Below are positions 15,676 through 23,429 of a stretch of 28,915 nt of DNA, piece by piece. The DNA comes from Halovivax sp. (GTDB taxonomy: Archaea; Halobacteriota; Halobacteria; Halobacteriales; Natrialbaceae), in NCBI GenBank assembly GCA_007135505.1, contig SLIS01000140.1:1-28915 (forward strand), written 5' to 3'. The stretch's first letter is position 1. Every line of letters starts with the position of its first letter. The translations under genes were made by a program, and so were the position numbers. The notes beneath the pieces are model-generated. The model saw only the letters and a program-made list of their open reading frames with translations. It was not told the origin of the DNA and searched no databases.

Positions 15676-17040
15676 ATGACCGTCGACCTCGTCGTTCGAA
15701 ACGCCACGCTGGTGACGCCGGACGGACGGATCGCCGATGCAGGACTCGCGATCGACGACGGAACGATCGTCGGCTGTAGTGAGTCATCGCACTTGCCGGC
15801 GGCCGAGCGGGTCGTCGACGCCGATGACGGACTCGTCGTTCCCGGCATCGTCGACGCCCACATTCACAACCGGGAGCCGGGGCTGGAGTACAAGGAAGAC
15901 TGGGAGTCGGCGACTCGGTCGGCGGCTGCCGGAGGCGTTACGACCGTCGTCGGGATGCCGAACACGGACCCGATCATCGACGGACCCGACGCACTCGCCC
16001 TGAAGTTCGAGCGGGGAGAGGCGAGTGCACACGTCGACTTCCAGAGCTATGCGGTAGTGACGTCCGAGAATCTGGATCGTATTCCGGCGCTGGCAGAGGC
16101 CGGTGCCCTTGGCTTCAAGATCTTTCTCGGTTCGACCGTCGGCGACGTACCGGCACCGTCGGACGGTGAGATCCTTGAAGCGATGGATCTGATTCGCGAG
16201 ACCGGAAAACGGCTCGGCTTCCACGAGGAGAACGGCGAGATCATCGACCACTACGAGCGCCAGTTCCGGGCGACGGGCAGAAATAAACCGATCGACCACT
16301 CCCGATCCCGGCCGGTCCTCGCCGAGCGCGAAGCGGTCGAGCGAATGATCACGTTCGCCGCGGACCGCGACGTTCCGATTCACATGTTTCACGTCTCCTC
16401 GGGTGACGCCGCCGAGGCGGTAGCCCGGGGGAAGGATCGCGGCGTCGACGTGACGGCCGAGACGGCGCCACACTACCTGTGGTTCACCGAAGACGTCATG
16501 AGGGAGAAGGGAAACGTCGCTCGCGTCCAGCCGCCGATACGAAACGCGGCCCAGCGAGAGCGCCTCTGGGAACTGGTGTCCGACGGCGTCATCGACTGCA
16601 TCGCGACCGATCACGCGCCTCACACCGACGCGGAGAAGGGAGTCGACGATCCCTTCGGGAACACCTGGGAGGCCATTTCGGGATTCGTCGGCCTGGAGAC
16701 TGAGATTCCAGCGATGCTCACGTTCGTCGACGAGGGTCGACTCTCCCTGGAGGAGTGGGTCTACCACCACTCGACTCGCCCGGCACAGGTCTGGGGGATG
16801 TACCCCCAGAAGGGCTCGCTGCAGGTCGGCACCGATGCAGACCTCACCATCGTCGACCCCGAACACGAGTGGACGCTCGAGGACCGACACAGTCTTCACT
16901 CGAAGAACACCGTCACGCCGTTCGAAGGCGAGTCGTTCGTCGGCAGGGCAGTTACCACGATCGTTCGGGGAACCGTGGTCTACGACGACGGTGCGGTCGT
17001 CGGCGACCCCGGTTTCGGGACGCGAGTCGATGTCGATTGA
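15676..17040 (+). CDS. Dihydroorotase-family cyclic amidohydrolase (dihydroorotase/allantoinase type)
   Basis: The predicted protein has 454 residues and the amidohydrolase TIM-barrel metal sites in order: His62-x-His64 in DAHIHNREPG, the probable carboxylated Lys148 in GFKIFLGS, His183, His239 in MFHVSSGD, and catalytic Asp312 in CIATDHAPHT. MPNTDP at 95-100 and Arg66 follow the dihydroorotase pattern for substrate carboxylate binding. The stretch from LKFERG to GFKIFLG also resembles allantoinases. A convergent pyrD-like neighbour favours dihydroorotase, the third step of pyrimidine synthesis (carbamoyl-aspartate to dihydroorotate). I leave the symbol blank because the hydantoinase/allantoinase alternative is open. 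The start ATG is clear. Confidence 0.85.
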   Translation: MTVDLVVRNATLVTPDGRIADAGLAIDDGTIVGCSESSHLPAAERVVDADDGLVVPGIVDAHIHNREPGLEYKEDWESATRSAAAGGVTTVVGMPNTDPIIDGPDALALKFERGEASAHVDFQSYAVVTSENLDRIPALAEAGALGFKIFLGSTVGDVPAPSDGEILEAMDLIRETGKRLGFHEENGEIIDHYERQFRATGRNKPIDHSRSRPVLAEREAVERMITFAADRDVPIHMFHVSSGDAAEAVARGKDRGVDVTAETAPHYLWFTEDVMREKGNVARVQPPIRNAAQRERLWELVSDGVIDCIATDHAPHTDAEKGVDDPFGNTWEAISGFVGLETEIPAMLTFVDEGRLSLEEWVYHHSTRPAQVWGMYPQKGSLQVGTDADLTIVDPEHEWTLEDRHSLHSKNTVTPFEGESFVGRAVTTIVRGTVVYDDGAVVGDPGFGTRVDVD

Positions 17041-17113
17041 GTCACGTCGGGCCGACGTTCGACACGACGGTACCGAGTTCGAACCGACGATCAATCGCCG
17101 AGGGGCGGATCGG

Positions 17114-18178
17114 TCACTCGATATCGACGCCCACGGCGTCCTCGACCGAGTCGAAGCCGTCCCGCTGAAGCAACTCGACGAGTCCACGGTTGATCTCGCG
17201 AGCGGTCGAGGGTCCGTTGTAGACGAATCCGGTGTACAGTTGGACGAGCGATGCACCGGCCCTGATCTTCGCGTAGGCACCTTCGGCGGAGTCGACGCCG
17301 CCGACGCCGACGATCGGCAGCTCCGTGTACTCGGCCAGGATTCGAATGACCTCGGTTGCCCTCGATTCGAGCGGTTGCCCGCTCAGCCCGCCCCACTCCT
17401 CGCGCTTCGGTGAGCGCACCCCGTCGCGACTGGTGGTCGTGTTCGTCGCGATGACGCCGTCTAGCTCGAATTCCTCGACGATGTCGATCAGTTCGAACAG
17501 CGACGCGGCCGGCGAGTCCGGGCTGACCTTCACCAGGATTGGCTTGCCGTTGTCGTTTTCGCCCCCGAGGGTTTCGAAGATCGCTCGAAGGTGGTCGGGG
17601 TCGTCCTCGTCGAACTCGTCTGGCGTATTCGGACAGGAGACGTTGACGACGAAGTAGTCCCCGAACGGATAGAGTCGCTCGAACACCCGTCGATAGTCCG
17701 CCAGCGCCTCCGTCTCGTCGGAGGCGTTCATCTTGCCGACGTTTATTCCGAGCGGGACGTCCGGCCCGCCACGAGCCTCGAGTCGGTCGCGCACGGCGTC
17801 CATTCCGTCGCCGTTGAATCCCATTCGGTTGATCATGCCCTCGTCCTCGCGCAATCGGAACAGCCGGGGTCGCGGATTTCCTTCCTGCGGATACGGAGTG
17901 ACGGTTCCGGCTTCGATGAAGCCGAAGCCGAGGTCGCCAAGTGCGTGTGGGACTTCGGCGTTCTTGTCGAATCCTGCGGCGATCCCGACGGGGTTCGGAA
18001 AGGTCGTTCCGAACCGATCGATCGACAGGGCCGGGTGGCGATACTGGTATCGAGAACGCACGGCGGCCCGGGTGGGCCCGGTCGCCTGGACCGCCTGGAG
18101 CGCCCGTTTGCCCAGATTGTGGGCCGTCTCCGGCGGGAGTTTGAACGCAAGCGGCCGGACTCGCCTGTAGAGATTCAT
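17114..18178 (-). CDS. pyrD: Dihydroorotate dehydrogenase, class-2-like (quinone)
   Basis: The predicted protein has 354 residues. It begins with the membrane-associating helical extension of class 2 enzymes (MNLYRRVRPLAFKLPPETAH), then shows the FMN barrel: NPVGIAAGFDKNAE (62-75), EAGTVTPYPQEGNPRPR (89-105), NRMGFNGDG (117-125) and, near the end, GVGGVDSAEGAYAKIRAGASLVQLYTGF. The enzyme oxidises dihydroorotate to orotate and reduces quinone at the membrane, the fourth step of pyrimidine synthesis. The catalytic-base loop reads NVSCPNT (179-185), with Cys182 where class 2 enzymes have Ser. Preferred start is ATG 18178. The frame is open further upstream, but that sequence is poor. The gene faces the amidohydrolase with a 73-base gap. 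Confidence 0.93.
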   Translation of the reverse strand: MNLYRRVRPLAFKLPPETAHNLGKRALQAVQATGPTRAAVRSRYQYRHPALSIDRFGTTFPNPVGIAAGFDKNAEVPHALGDLGFGFIEAGTVTPYPQEGNPRPRLFRLREDEGMINRMGFNGDGMDAVRDRLEARGGPDVPLGINVGKMNASDETEALADYRRVFERLYPFGDYFVVNVSCPNTPDEFDEDDPDHLRAIFETLGGENDNGKPILVKVSPDSPAASLFELIDIVEEFELDGVIATNTTTSRDGVRSPKREEWGGLSGQPLESRATEVIRILAEYTELPIVGVGGVDSAEGAYAKIRAGASLVQLYTGFVYNGPSTAREINRGLVELLQRDGFDSVEDAVGVDIE

Positions 18179-18423
18179 TACCCGATAGTTGGACGAACGC
18201 CACGTAAACCCCTCGGAGCGGGATCGACGCCGAGCTGGAACCCGTCGGTGGTGGTCCGCCTCCGACCGGACGGTGACCCCGGTGAATCGAACGGCCGTGA
18301 TGGTGGCGTCGACTCGCACACAGCCACCGAATAACGAAATGGTTTTCCTGTGGCTACCGCTTGAGTCGACTACCAACAACCGAGTTATGTCCCGGATACC
18401 TCTCTTCCTCGGCGGTGGTGACG

Positions 18424-19452
18424 ATGGCGGCTAGCGTTCTGGTCCCCGTCTCCGATTCGGTGACGATCCGACAGACCATCGCCTACGCGGTCGACGAACT
18501 TACGGCGATCGAGGGAGCTGCGGAACTCCACCTGGTCGTCGCCGTCCCCTACGACGCGGCCGTTCCGGAGGGTGAACAGGCGATCGCCGACCTCGAAGAG
18601 ATCCTTTCCAGAGCGAAGAGCTGGGCGAAAGAGGACGTCGGGAGCGCCGATGTCGACGTCGAGGCCGTGATAATCGGTACCGACGAGTATCTCTTCGGGC
18701 CACGAGACTACGCGGATCGATTCGCCGAATACGTCGAGGCCTCCGGTGTCGATCGCGTCGTCTTCGACCCGGAGTACCATCCCGCTGGAACCGTTCCGCT
18801 ACTGCAACCCCTGGAGCGTGAATTCAGCGCTGTCGGTCTCGAGTGTGAAACGGCACCGGTGGATCGTCCGGCCCAACACGGGCGACTGGTCGGCAAAGCG
18901 ACCTTCGACCGGGTCTTTGGACTGTTCTCGATCTCCTACGTATTCTACCTGATCCTCGGCGATCCGACCTACTGGTTCGATCTGATCACCGGGGCAGTCG
19001 TCGCAGGTATCGTTTCACTCACGCTTGCCCAGATCACGTTCACGACGGCACCCCATCGCATCAAGTCGCCGGTTCGGGTCCTCCGATTCGCGCTTTACGT
19101 GCCGTACCTCATCTACGAGATCGTCAAGGCAAACCTGCTGATTTCGGTGGTCATCCTGCGACCGTCGATGCCCATCGATCCCAAGCTCACGCAGGTCAAC
19201 GCTCGCGTTAGAAGCGGCCTGCCGCTACTGGCACTCGCAAACAGCATCACGCTGACCCCCGGCACGCTGACGGTTCGTGCGAACGATCAGCGACTGCTCA
19301 TTCACACGTTGATCGCTGACGCCCGCGAGGATCTCTTCGACGGCCGACTGGAGCGAGCAATCCGCTTCGTCTTCTACGGCCGGGCCGGCGCTCGCGTCGC
19401 GACGCCGCGAGAACGCGGCGATACGAAGATCGTCGGAGGTGACGACTCGTGA
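18424..19452 (+). CDS. mnhE: Na+/H+ antiporter subunit E with N-terminal stress-protein-like domain
   Basis: The predicted protein has 342 residues in two parts. Residues 1-145 (MAASVLVPVSDSVTIRQTIAYAV onward) have the alternating strand and helix pattern of a UspA-like domain. Residues about 160-342 are MnhE: hydrophobic helices at 163-180 and 188-206, IKSPVRVLRFALYVPYLIYEIVKANLLIS, then ILRPSMPIDPKLTQV and the family motif ANSITLTPGTLTV (272-284). Subunit E helps assemble the Mrp complex in the membrane. The UspA-like domain may bind nucleotides and gate or sense, which is inference. A GGTGGTGA Shine-Dalgarno-like sequence lies three bases before the ATG. It is the first gene of the nine-gene operon. 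Confidence 0.92.
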   Translation: MAASVLVPVSDSVTIRQTIAYAVDELTAIEGAAELHLVVAVPYDAAVPEGEQAIADLEEILSRAKSWAKEDVGSADVDVEAVIIGTDEYLFGPRDYADRFAEYVEASGVDRVVFDPEYHPAGTVPLLQPLEREFSAVGLECETAPVDRPAQHGRLVGKATFDRVFGLFSISYVFYLILGDPTYWFDLITGAVVAGIVSLTLAQITFTTAPHRIKSPVRVLRFALYVPYLIYEIVKANLLISVVILRPSMPIDPKLTQVNARVRSGLPLLALANSITLTPGTLTVRANDQRLLIHTLIADAREDLFDGRLERAIRFVFYGRAGARVATPRERGDTKIVGGDDS

Positions 19453-19736
19453 CGCCGACGTGGCTCACGGTCGAGGCGGTCTTTCTCGGTGCCGCCGCGC
19501 TGTTCGTCGTTCTCGCCATCGCGATGTTTTATCGCGCCGTCAGAGGACCGACGACCCAGGACCGCCTGCTCGCGGTTAACGTCCTCGGGACGAACACCGT
19601 CGTCATTCTCGCGTTGCTCGCCGCGGGACTCGACGAGCCGTGGTTCCTCGACATCGCGCTCATATACGCCCTGCTCAACTTCCTGATGGCCGTTGCCATT
19701 TCGAAATTCACGGTCGAACGGGGTGGTGTGCTGTGA
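19449..19736 (+). CDS. mnhF: Na+/H+ antiporter subunit F
   Basis: The predicted protein has 95 residues and three membrane helices. The second begins at the family block RAVRGPTTQDRLLAVNVLGTNTVVILALL (residues 29-57), and FLDIALIYALLNFLMAVAISKF closes the protein. Size and motif are normal for MnhF/MrpF, a small subunit needed for complex assembly. The GTG start overlaps the mnhE stop by four bases and is led by a full GGAGGTGA Shine-Dalgarno sequence at 19435-19442, so initiation here is well supported despite the overlap. Confidence 0.93.
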   Translation: MTPTWLTVEAVFLGAAALFVVLAIAMFYRAVRGPTTQDRLLAVNVLGTNTVVILALLAAGLDEPWFLDIALIYALLNFLMAVAISKFTVERGGVL

Positions 19737-20239
19737 TCGAACTCCCTGGGATCGTCGAGGAACTGCGGTTCTGGGCGATCATGCTACTGATCGGGCTCGG
19801 CCTGTTCTTCACGTTCGTCTCGGCCGTCGGCGTGATCCGGCTCCCAGACGTCTACTCGCGTGCGCACACGGCCTCCCAGACCGACACGCTCGGTGCGGGT
19901 ATGGCCCTCGCAGCCGTCGCCCTCGCTCTCGGCTGGCAGAACGCGACGGTCTACACCGTCCTGTTGCTGTTCTTCGTGTTCATCACGAATCCCACGGCGG
20001 CCCACGCGATCGCCCGGTCGGCTTCGGAGTCCGGGATCGATCCCTGGATGCCCGAGACCGAGGCCGACGCCGGCGTCGGGAGTCAGGATACGGAAGGGGC
20101 AGCTGAACAGTACGAAGAACGGGAAGACGGGGCGGAGAACGCCACTTCGGATTCGGTCGAGACCGAGTCCGGGTCGAGCGATGCGACCGACGAGGCTACC
20201 GACGAAACCGACGCCGACCGCGGCGGTGATGGGCGATGA
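19733..20239 (+). CDS. mnhG: Na+/H+ antiporter subunit G with acidic C-terminal tail
   Basis: The predicted protein has 168 residues. The first about 95 are MnhG: three membrane helices and the family motif SAVGVIRLPDVYSRAHTASQTDTLG (residues 25-49), ending FFVFITNPTAAHAIARSA. The remaining 70 residues are a disordered, strongly acidic tail (repeated Glu and Asp with Ser, Thr and Ala), much longer than the bacterial homologue. It probably lies on the cytoplasmic side and may reflect salt adaptation. The GTG start overlaps the mnhF stop by four bases. MnhG is a small structural subunit of the Mrp complex. Confidence 0.92.
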   Translation: MIELPGIVEELRFWAIMLLIGLGLFFTFVSAVGVIRLPDVYSRAHTASQTDTLGAGMALAAVALALGWQNATVYTVLLLFFVFITNPTAAHAIARSASESGIDPWMPETEADAGVGSQDTEGAAEQYEEREDGAENATSDSVETESGSSDATDEATDETDADRGGDGR

Positions 20240-20778
20240 CGGCCGTCGTCGCCTACACGCTCGCCGTCTTCGTCATCCTCGCGGCGGTCACGACGGCGAT
20301 GTTTCGCGACGTCCTCTCGGCGATCGTCGTCTTCGGCGCCTACAGCCTCGGAATGGCGATCATCTACACGTTCCTCCTGGCACCGGACGTCGCGATGACC
20401 GAGGCGGCGATCGGAGCCGGGGTGACGACGATCCTGCTCTTGCTCACCATCGCCCGCACCAGTCGGCCGACCACCGACCGGACCTTCGAGCGGGTGAACC
20501 TCCCAGCGGTCGCCGTCGTCGGCGGCTTCCTGATCGTTGCACTGGTCGCGATTCTGCCGGAGATGTACGCCATCGGCGATCCGATGGCACCGGTCTGGAG
20601 CAACCCGGACGTGACCCAGCATTACCTCCGGCACACCTACGAGGACACCGGCGTCCAGAACGCCGTGACGGCGGTCCTCGCCGCTTACCGCGGATTCGAC
20701 ACCTTCGGCGAGGCGGTCGTCGTCTTCGCCGCGGGAATCTCCGTCCTGATCGTCCTCAAACGTGAGGTGTTCGCCTGA
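20236..20778 (+). CDS. DUF4040 subunit (MbhD/MbhE-like; corresponds to the C-terminal part of MrpA)
   Basis: The predicted protein has 180 residues. The N-terminal 75 residues form the DUF4040 domain, with FRDVLSAIVVFGAYSLGMAIIY and the signature APDVAMTEAAIGAGVTTILLLL (49-70). After a third helix, the C-terminal part carries NAVTAVLAAYRGFDTFGEAVV, the MbhE/MrpA-tail signature. In bacteria these segments end the single large MrpA subunit. Here and in archaeal Mbh systems they are a separate polypeptide. The acidic residue in PDVAMTE is thought to be part of the ion path. Start and stop both overlap neighbours (ATGA and TGATG), so translation is coupled. Confidence 0.9.
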   Translation: MTAVVAYTLAVFVILAAVTTAMFRDVLSAIVVFGAYSLGMAIIYTFLLAPDVAMTEAAIGAGVTTILLLLTIARTSRPTTDRTFERVNLPAVAVVGGFLIVALVAILPEMYAIGDPMAPVWSNPDVTQHYLRHTYEDTGVQNAVTAVLAAYRGFDTFGEAVVVFAAGISVLIVLKREVFA

Positions 20779-21335
20779 TGGCCGACCCCGTCGACGACAC
20801 GTACACGGAGAGTCAGGTGATCATGACGGCGGTGAAGATCATCGCCCCGTTCACACTCACCTACGGGCTGTTCATGACCTTCCACGGGGCGGATACGCCC
20901 GGTGGCAGCTTCCAGGGCGGCGCGATCATCGGCGTCACGATCCTGATGCTCGCGTTCGCGTTCGGCATCGAGCCGACGCGACAGTGGTTGCGCAACTCGG
21001 TGCTCGTCGGCCTGGTCACCGGCGGCGTCGCGATCTTCGTCGGCGTCGGACTCGCCGCCATCGCGCTCGGCGGCAACTTCTTGCAGTACGACCGATTCGA
21101 GATAGTCCTCGAAATTCCGGACGGCACCAAGTGGGGGATGGAAGCCATCGAGATCGGCGGCATCGCGTTGATCGTCGCCGGCGTGGTGGTCACGCTCTTC
21201 TTCGCGACGGCAGCCGGATTCCCGCCGGAACTGCGAGAGCACAACGCGAACCAGCAGCGACGCGACGCGTCGACCGGTGGGCGTCGACGGTCCACGCGGG
21301 CCGGGGACGACTCGACGAACGGAGGTGACGACTGA
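20778..21335 (+). CDS. mnhB: Na+/H+ antiporter subunit B
   Basis: The predicted protein has 185 residues with four membrane helices. The MnhB hallmark TYGLFMTFHGADTPGGSFQGGAIIG lies at residues 28-52, with a second conserved part WGMEAIEIGGIALIVAGVVVTL at 115-136. The hydrophilic C-terminal 40 residues are Arg- and Asp-rich. MnhB is an integral part of the ion-translocating complex. The gene shares one base with the stop of the DUF4040 gene, and its own stop shares one base with mnhC. A perfect GGAGGTGA sits near its end and serves mnhC. Confidence 0.92.
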   Translation: MADPVDDTYTESQVIMTAVKIIAPFTLTYGLFMTFHGADTPGGSFQGGAIIGVTILMLAFAFGIEPTRQWLRNSVLVGLVTGGVAIFVGVGLAAIALGGNFLQYDRFEIVLEIPDGTKWGMEAIEIGGIALIVAGVVVTLFFATAAGFPPELREHNANQQRRDASTGGRRRSTRAGDDSTNGGDD

Positions 21336-21715
21336 TGACACTCGAACTCCTCGCGAACACGTACGCCTACGCGACCATGTTCGTCTTGCTCGCGATCGGG
21401 CTCTACATGATGATCGCGAACGAGAACCTGGTGAAGAAGATCATCGGGGTGAATCTCTTCCAGACGGCGATCTTCCTGTTTTTCGTCTCGGTGGCGTACG
21501 TCGAGGACGGGTCGGCCCCGGTCGTTCCGGCCGATCCCGACCCGGACTCGATCGAACTCGCACTCGCCAGCCCCCTTCCCCACGTGATCGTGCTCACCGC
21601 CATCGTCGTCGGCGTCGCCCTGACGGCCGTCGGGCTGGCCCTGATCGTCAGGATCTACGCGGAGTACGGGACCCTTCGAGAGGACACTCTCCGGGAGGTG
21701 CGCGCCGATGAGTGA
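21335..21715 (+). CDS. mnhC: Na+/H+ antiporter subunit C (NuoK-like)
   Basis: The predicted protein has 126 residues and three membrane helices, homologous to NuoK of respiratory complex I. The first two helices contain FVLLAIGLYMMIANENLVKKIIGVNLFQTAIFLFFV. A Pro- and Asp-rich external loop follows, then PLPHVIVLTAIVVGVALTAVGLALIVRIY with the family motif PLPHVIVLTAIVV. It likely contributes to the proton path. A Shine-Dalgarno GGAGGTGA at 21321-21328 leads the ATG. The 3' end overlaps the next gene by eight bases. Confidence 0.93.
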   Translation: MTLELLANTYAYATMFVLLAIGLYMMIANENLVKKIIGVNLFQTAIFLFFVSVAYVEDGSAPVVPADPDPDSIELALASPLPHVIVLTAIVVGVALTAVGLALIVRIYAEYGTLREDTLREVRADE

Positions 21716-23429
21716 CGCGTCCGGATCGAACGCGGCGCTCGACGCGCTCTCGGCGTTCCACGTTGGGGTCGGCTCGGTCAGTCCAGCCTCGTTCGACGTC
21801 ACGTTGCTCCCCGCGCTGCTCATCGTCGTCCCGATCCTGGCAGCCGCGGTTCCAATTGCGCTCGACTTGCGATACGACCGTACCGGCTGGACCGTCGCGC
21901 TCGTGACCACGGCGGGCCTGTTCGCCGGTGCGATCGCGATCGCTCGAGACGTGTACACCGACGCGGCGTACAGTCGGGTTATCCACGAGGTCGGTGGATT
22001 CCCGGCACCGTACGGAATCGAACTCGTCGCCGACGAGTTCTCGACGCTCATCGCCTTGCTGGTCACCGGGACGGCCGTCGCCGTTCTCGCGTACACTCGG
22101 ATCGGTGGACCGCGTGGGTCGACCTTCTACGCCGCCTACCTACTGTTGACCGGCGGGCTGCTCGGGTTGTCGTTCACCGGTGACGCGTTCAACATGTTCG
22201 TCTTCCTCGAGATCGTGGGTCTCGCGACGTACGGTCTGATCGCCAGGGGCGACAGCGCCGAATCGGCCGTTGCAGCGCTGAAGTACCTGATCCTCGGGAC
22301 GCTCGGGGCGTCGCTGTACCTGCTCGGCGTCGGCTTGCTGTTCATGGCGACGGGTCACCTCAACATGATCTCTCTGGGGCAGGCACTCAACGGTGGCGAG
22401 CCGGTGCCAAACGAGACGCTCGTGAACGCGTCCTTCGCGTTCGTCTTCGTCGGCTTCGCGATCAAGGTCGCCCAGTGGCCGCTTCACACCTGGCAGCCCG
22501 ACGCCTATCAGCGCGCACCGGACGGCATCACGCCGCTCATCGCCGCGCTCGTCTCGACCGTCTCCGCGTACGCACTGGGTCGAATCCTCTTTACCGTCTA
22601 CGGCGTCGACTTCGTGACGACCACGCCGTACGTTCAGGAAGTGATCCTCACCGTCGGGATCATCAGCGTGATGGCCGGTTCGATCCTGGCCGTCATGCAG
22701 ACCGACGTCAAGCGGATGCTGGCGTACTCGTCAGTCTCGCAGTTCGGCCTGATCGTCGCCGCTTACGGCCTCGCCACGCCGGTTGCGCTAATCGGCGCGA
22801 TGGTCCACCTCGTCGGCCACGGCCTCATGAAGGCCGGGCTGTTCCTGGGTGCCGGCGTCGTCGCCGTGGTCTACGGCGCTCGGCGGGTCCGGGCGTACGC
22901 AGGGCTCGCCGAGCACCGACCAGTCGCTGCGGCGTCGATCGCCGTACTTGCGATCTCGCTGGTCGGGATTCCGCCGTCGATCGGGTTCATCGGCAAGTGG
23001 TACATCGCCATCGGGGCCGTCCAGGCGGAGGTGTGGACGGTGGCGGCAGTCATCTTCCTTTCGACGATGTTGACGCTTCTGTACGTCGCCCGTCTGCTGG
23101 AGACGATGTACTTCACGCCAGCGTCGGCCCGCCCGTCGGGCTACACCGATTCGGCATACGGTAGTTCGAATCACGCCGGCTCGGTCGCGACCGACGGCGG
23201 CGCTCCCGACGACTCGGACGGTCACGACGGTTGGCGCTCGCCTGACGCGACCGCCAACACGACCGATATCGGCGTCGATTCGAGGACGACTCACTCGCCG
23301 CGCGTGTCCGTCGGCATGCTCGCGATCGTCGTCGTTTTCGCGGTGCTGGCTGTCGTGCTCGGCTTCGCCGGTGACGTCCTCTACGAGGCCGTAGAGCCGT
23401 TTGCCGAGGAGGTGTTCGAAGATGGTTGA
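21708..23429 (+). CDS. mnhD: Na+/H+ antiporter large subunit D1 (NuoN/MrpD-type)
   Basis: The predicted protein has 573 residues and is a 14-helix proton-conducting-transporter family member. Seen are the TM5 glutamate Glu168 in MFVFLEIVGLATYG, the TM7 lysine Lys253 in GFAIKVAQWPLHTW, YSSVSQFGLIVAA, Lys in GHGLMKAGLFLGAG and Lys in GFIGKWYIAI. The TM8 lysine appears replaced (STVSAYALGR). A hydrophilic, acidic linker of about 60 residues with TDGGAP at 495-500 precedes the last helix, which is longer than usual for the family. A GGAGGTG Shine-Dalgarno sequence is seven bases before the ATG. It overlaps mnhC by eight bases. It carries one of the proton or ion half-channels of the complex. Confidence 0.9.
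   Translation: MSDASGSNAALDALSAFHVGVGSVSPASFDVTLLPALLIVVPILAAAVPIALDLRYDRTGWTVALVTTAGLFAGAIAIARDVYTDAAYSRVIHEVGGFPAPYGIELVADEFSTLIALLVTGTAVAVLAYTRIGGPRGSTFYAAYLLLTGGLLGLSFTGDAFNMFVFLEIVGLATYGLIARGDSAESAVAALKYLILGTLGASLYLLGVGLLFMATGHLNMISLGQALNGGEPVPNETLVNASFAFVFVGFAIKVAQWPLHTWQPDAYQRAPDGITPLIAALVSTVSAYALGRILFTVYGVDFVTTTPYVQEVILTVGIISVMAGSILAVMQTDVKRMLAYSSVSQFGLIVAAYGLATPVALIGAMVHLVGHGLMKAGLFLGAGVVAVVYGARRVRAYAGLAEHRPVAAASIAVLAISLVGIPPSIGFIGKWYIAIGAVQAEVWTVAAVIFLSTMLTLLYVARLLETMYFTPASARPSGYTDSAYGSSNHAGSVATDGGAPDDSDGHDGWRSPDATANTTDIGVDSRTTHSPRVSVGMLAIVVVFAVLAVVLGFAGDVLYEAVEPFAEEVFEDG

Noticed and set aside
15784..17280. 498-residue open frame on the minus strand
   Set aside because: It is antisense to the amidohydrolase, which has all metal-site residues. 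The antisense translation has no recognisable domain.
17091..18203. 370-residue open frame on the minus strand, alternative frame to pyrD
   Set aside because: It is a different frame of the pyrD strand, extremely Arg-rich, and the pyrD frame has full FMN-barrel motifs.
20861..22096. 411-residue open frame on the minus strand
   Set aside because: It is antisense to mnhB, mnhC and D1. Its Ser- and Thr-rich translation is a shadow of the hydrophobic genes.
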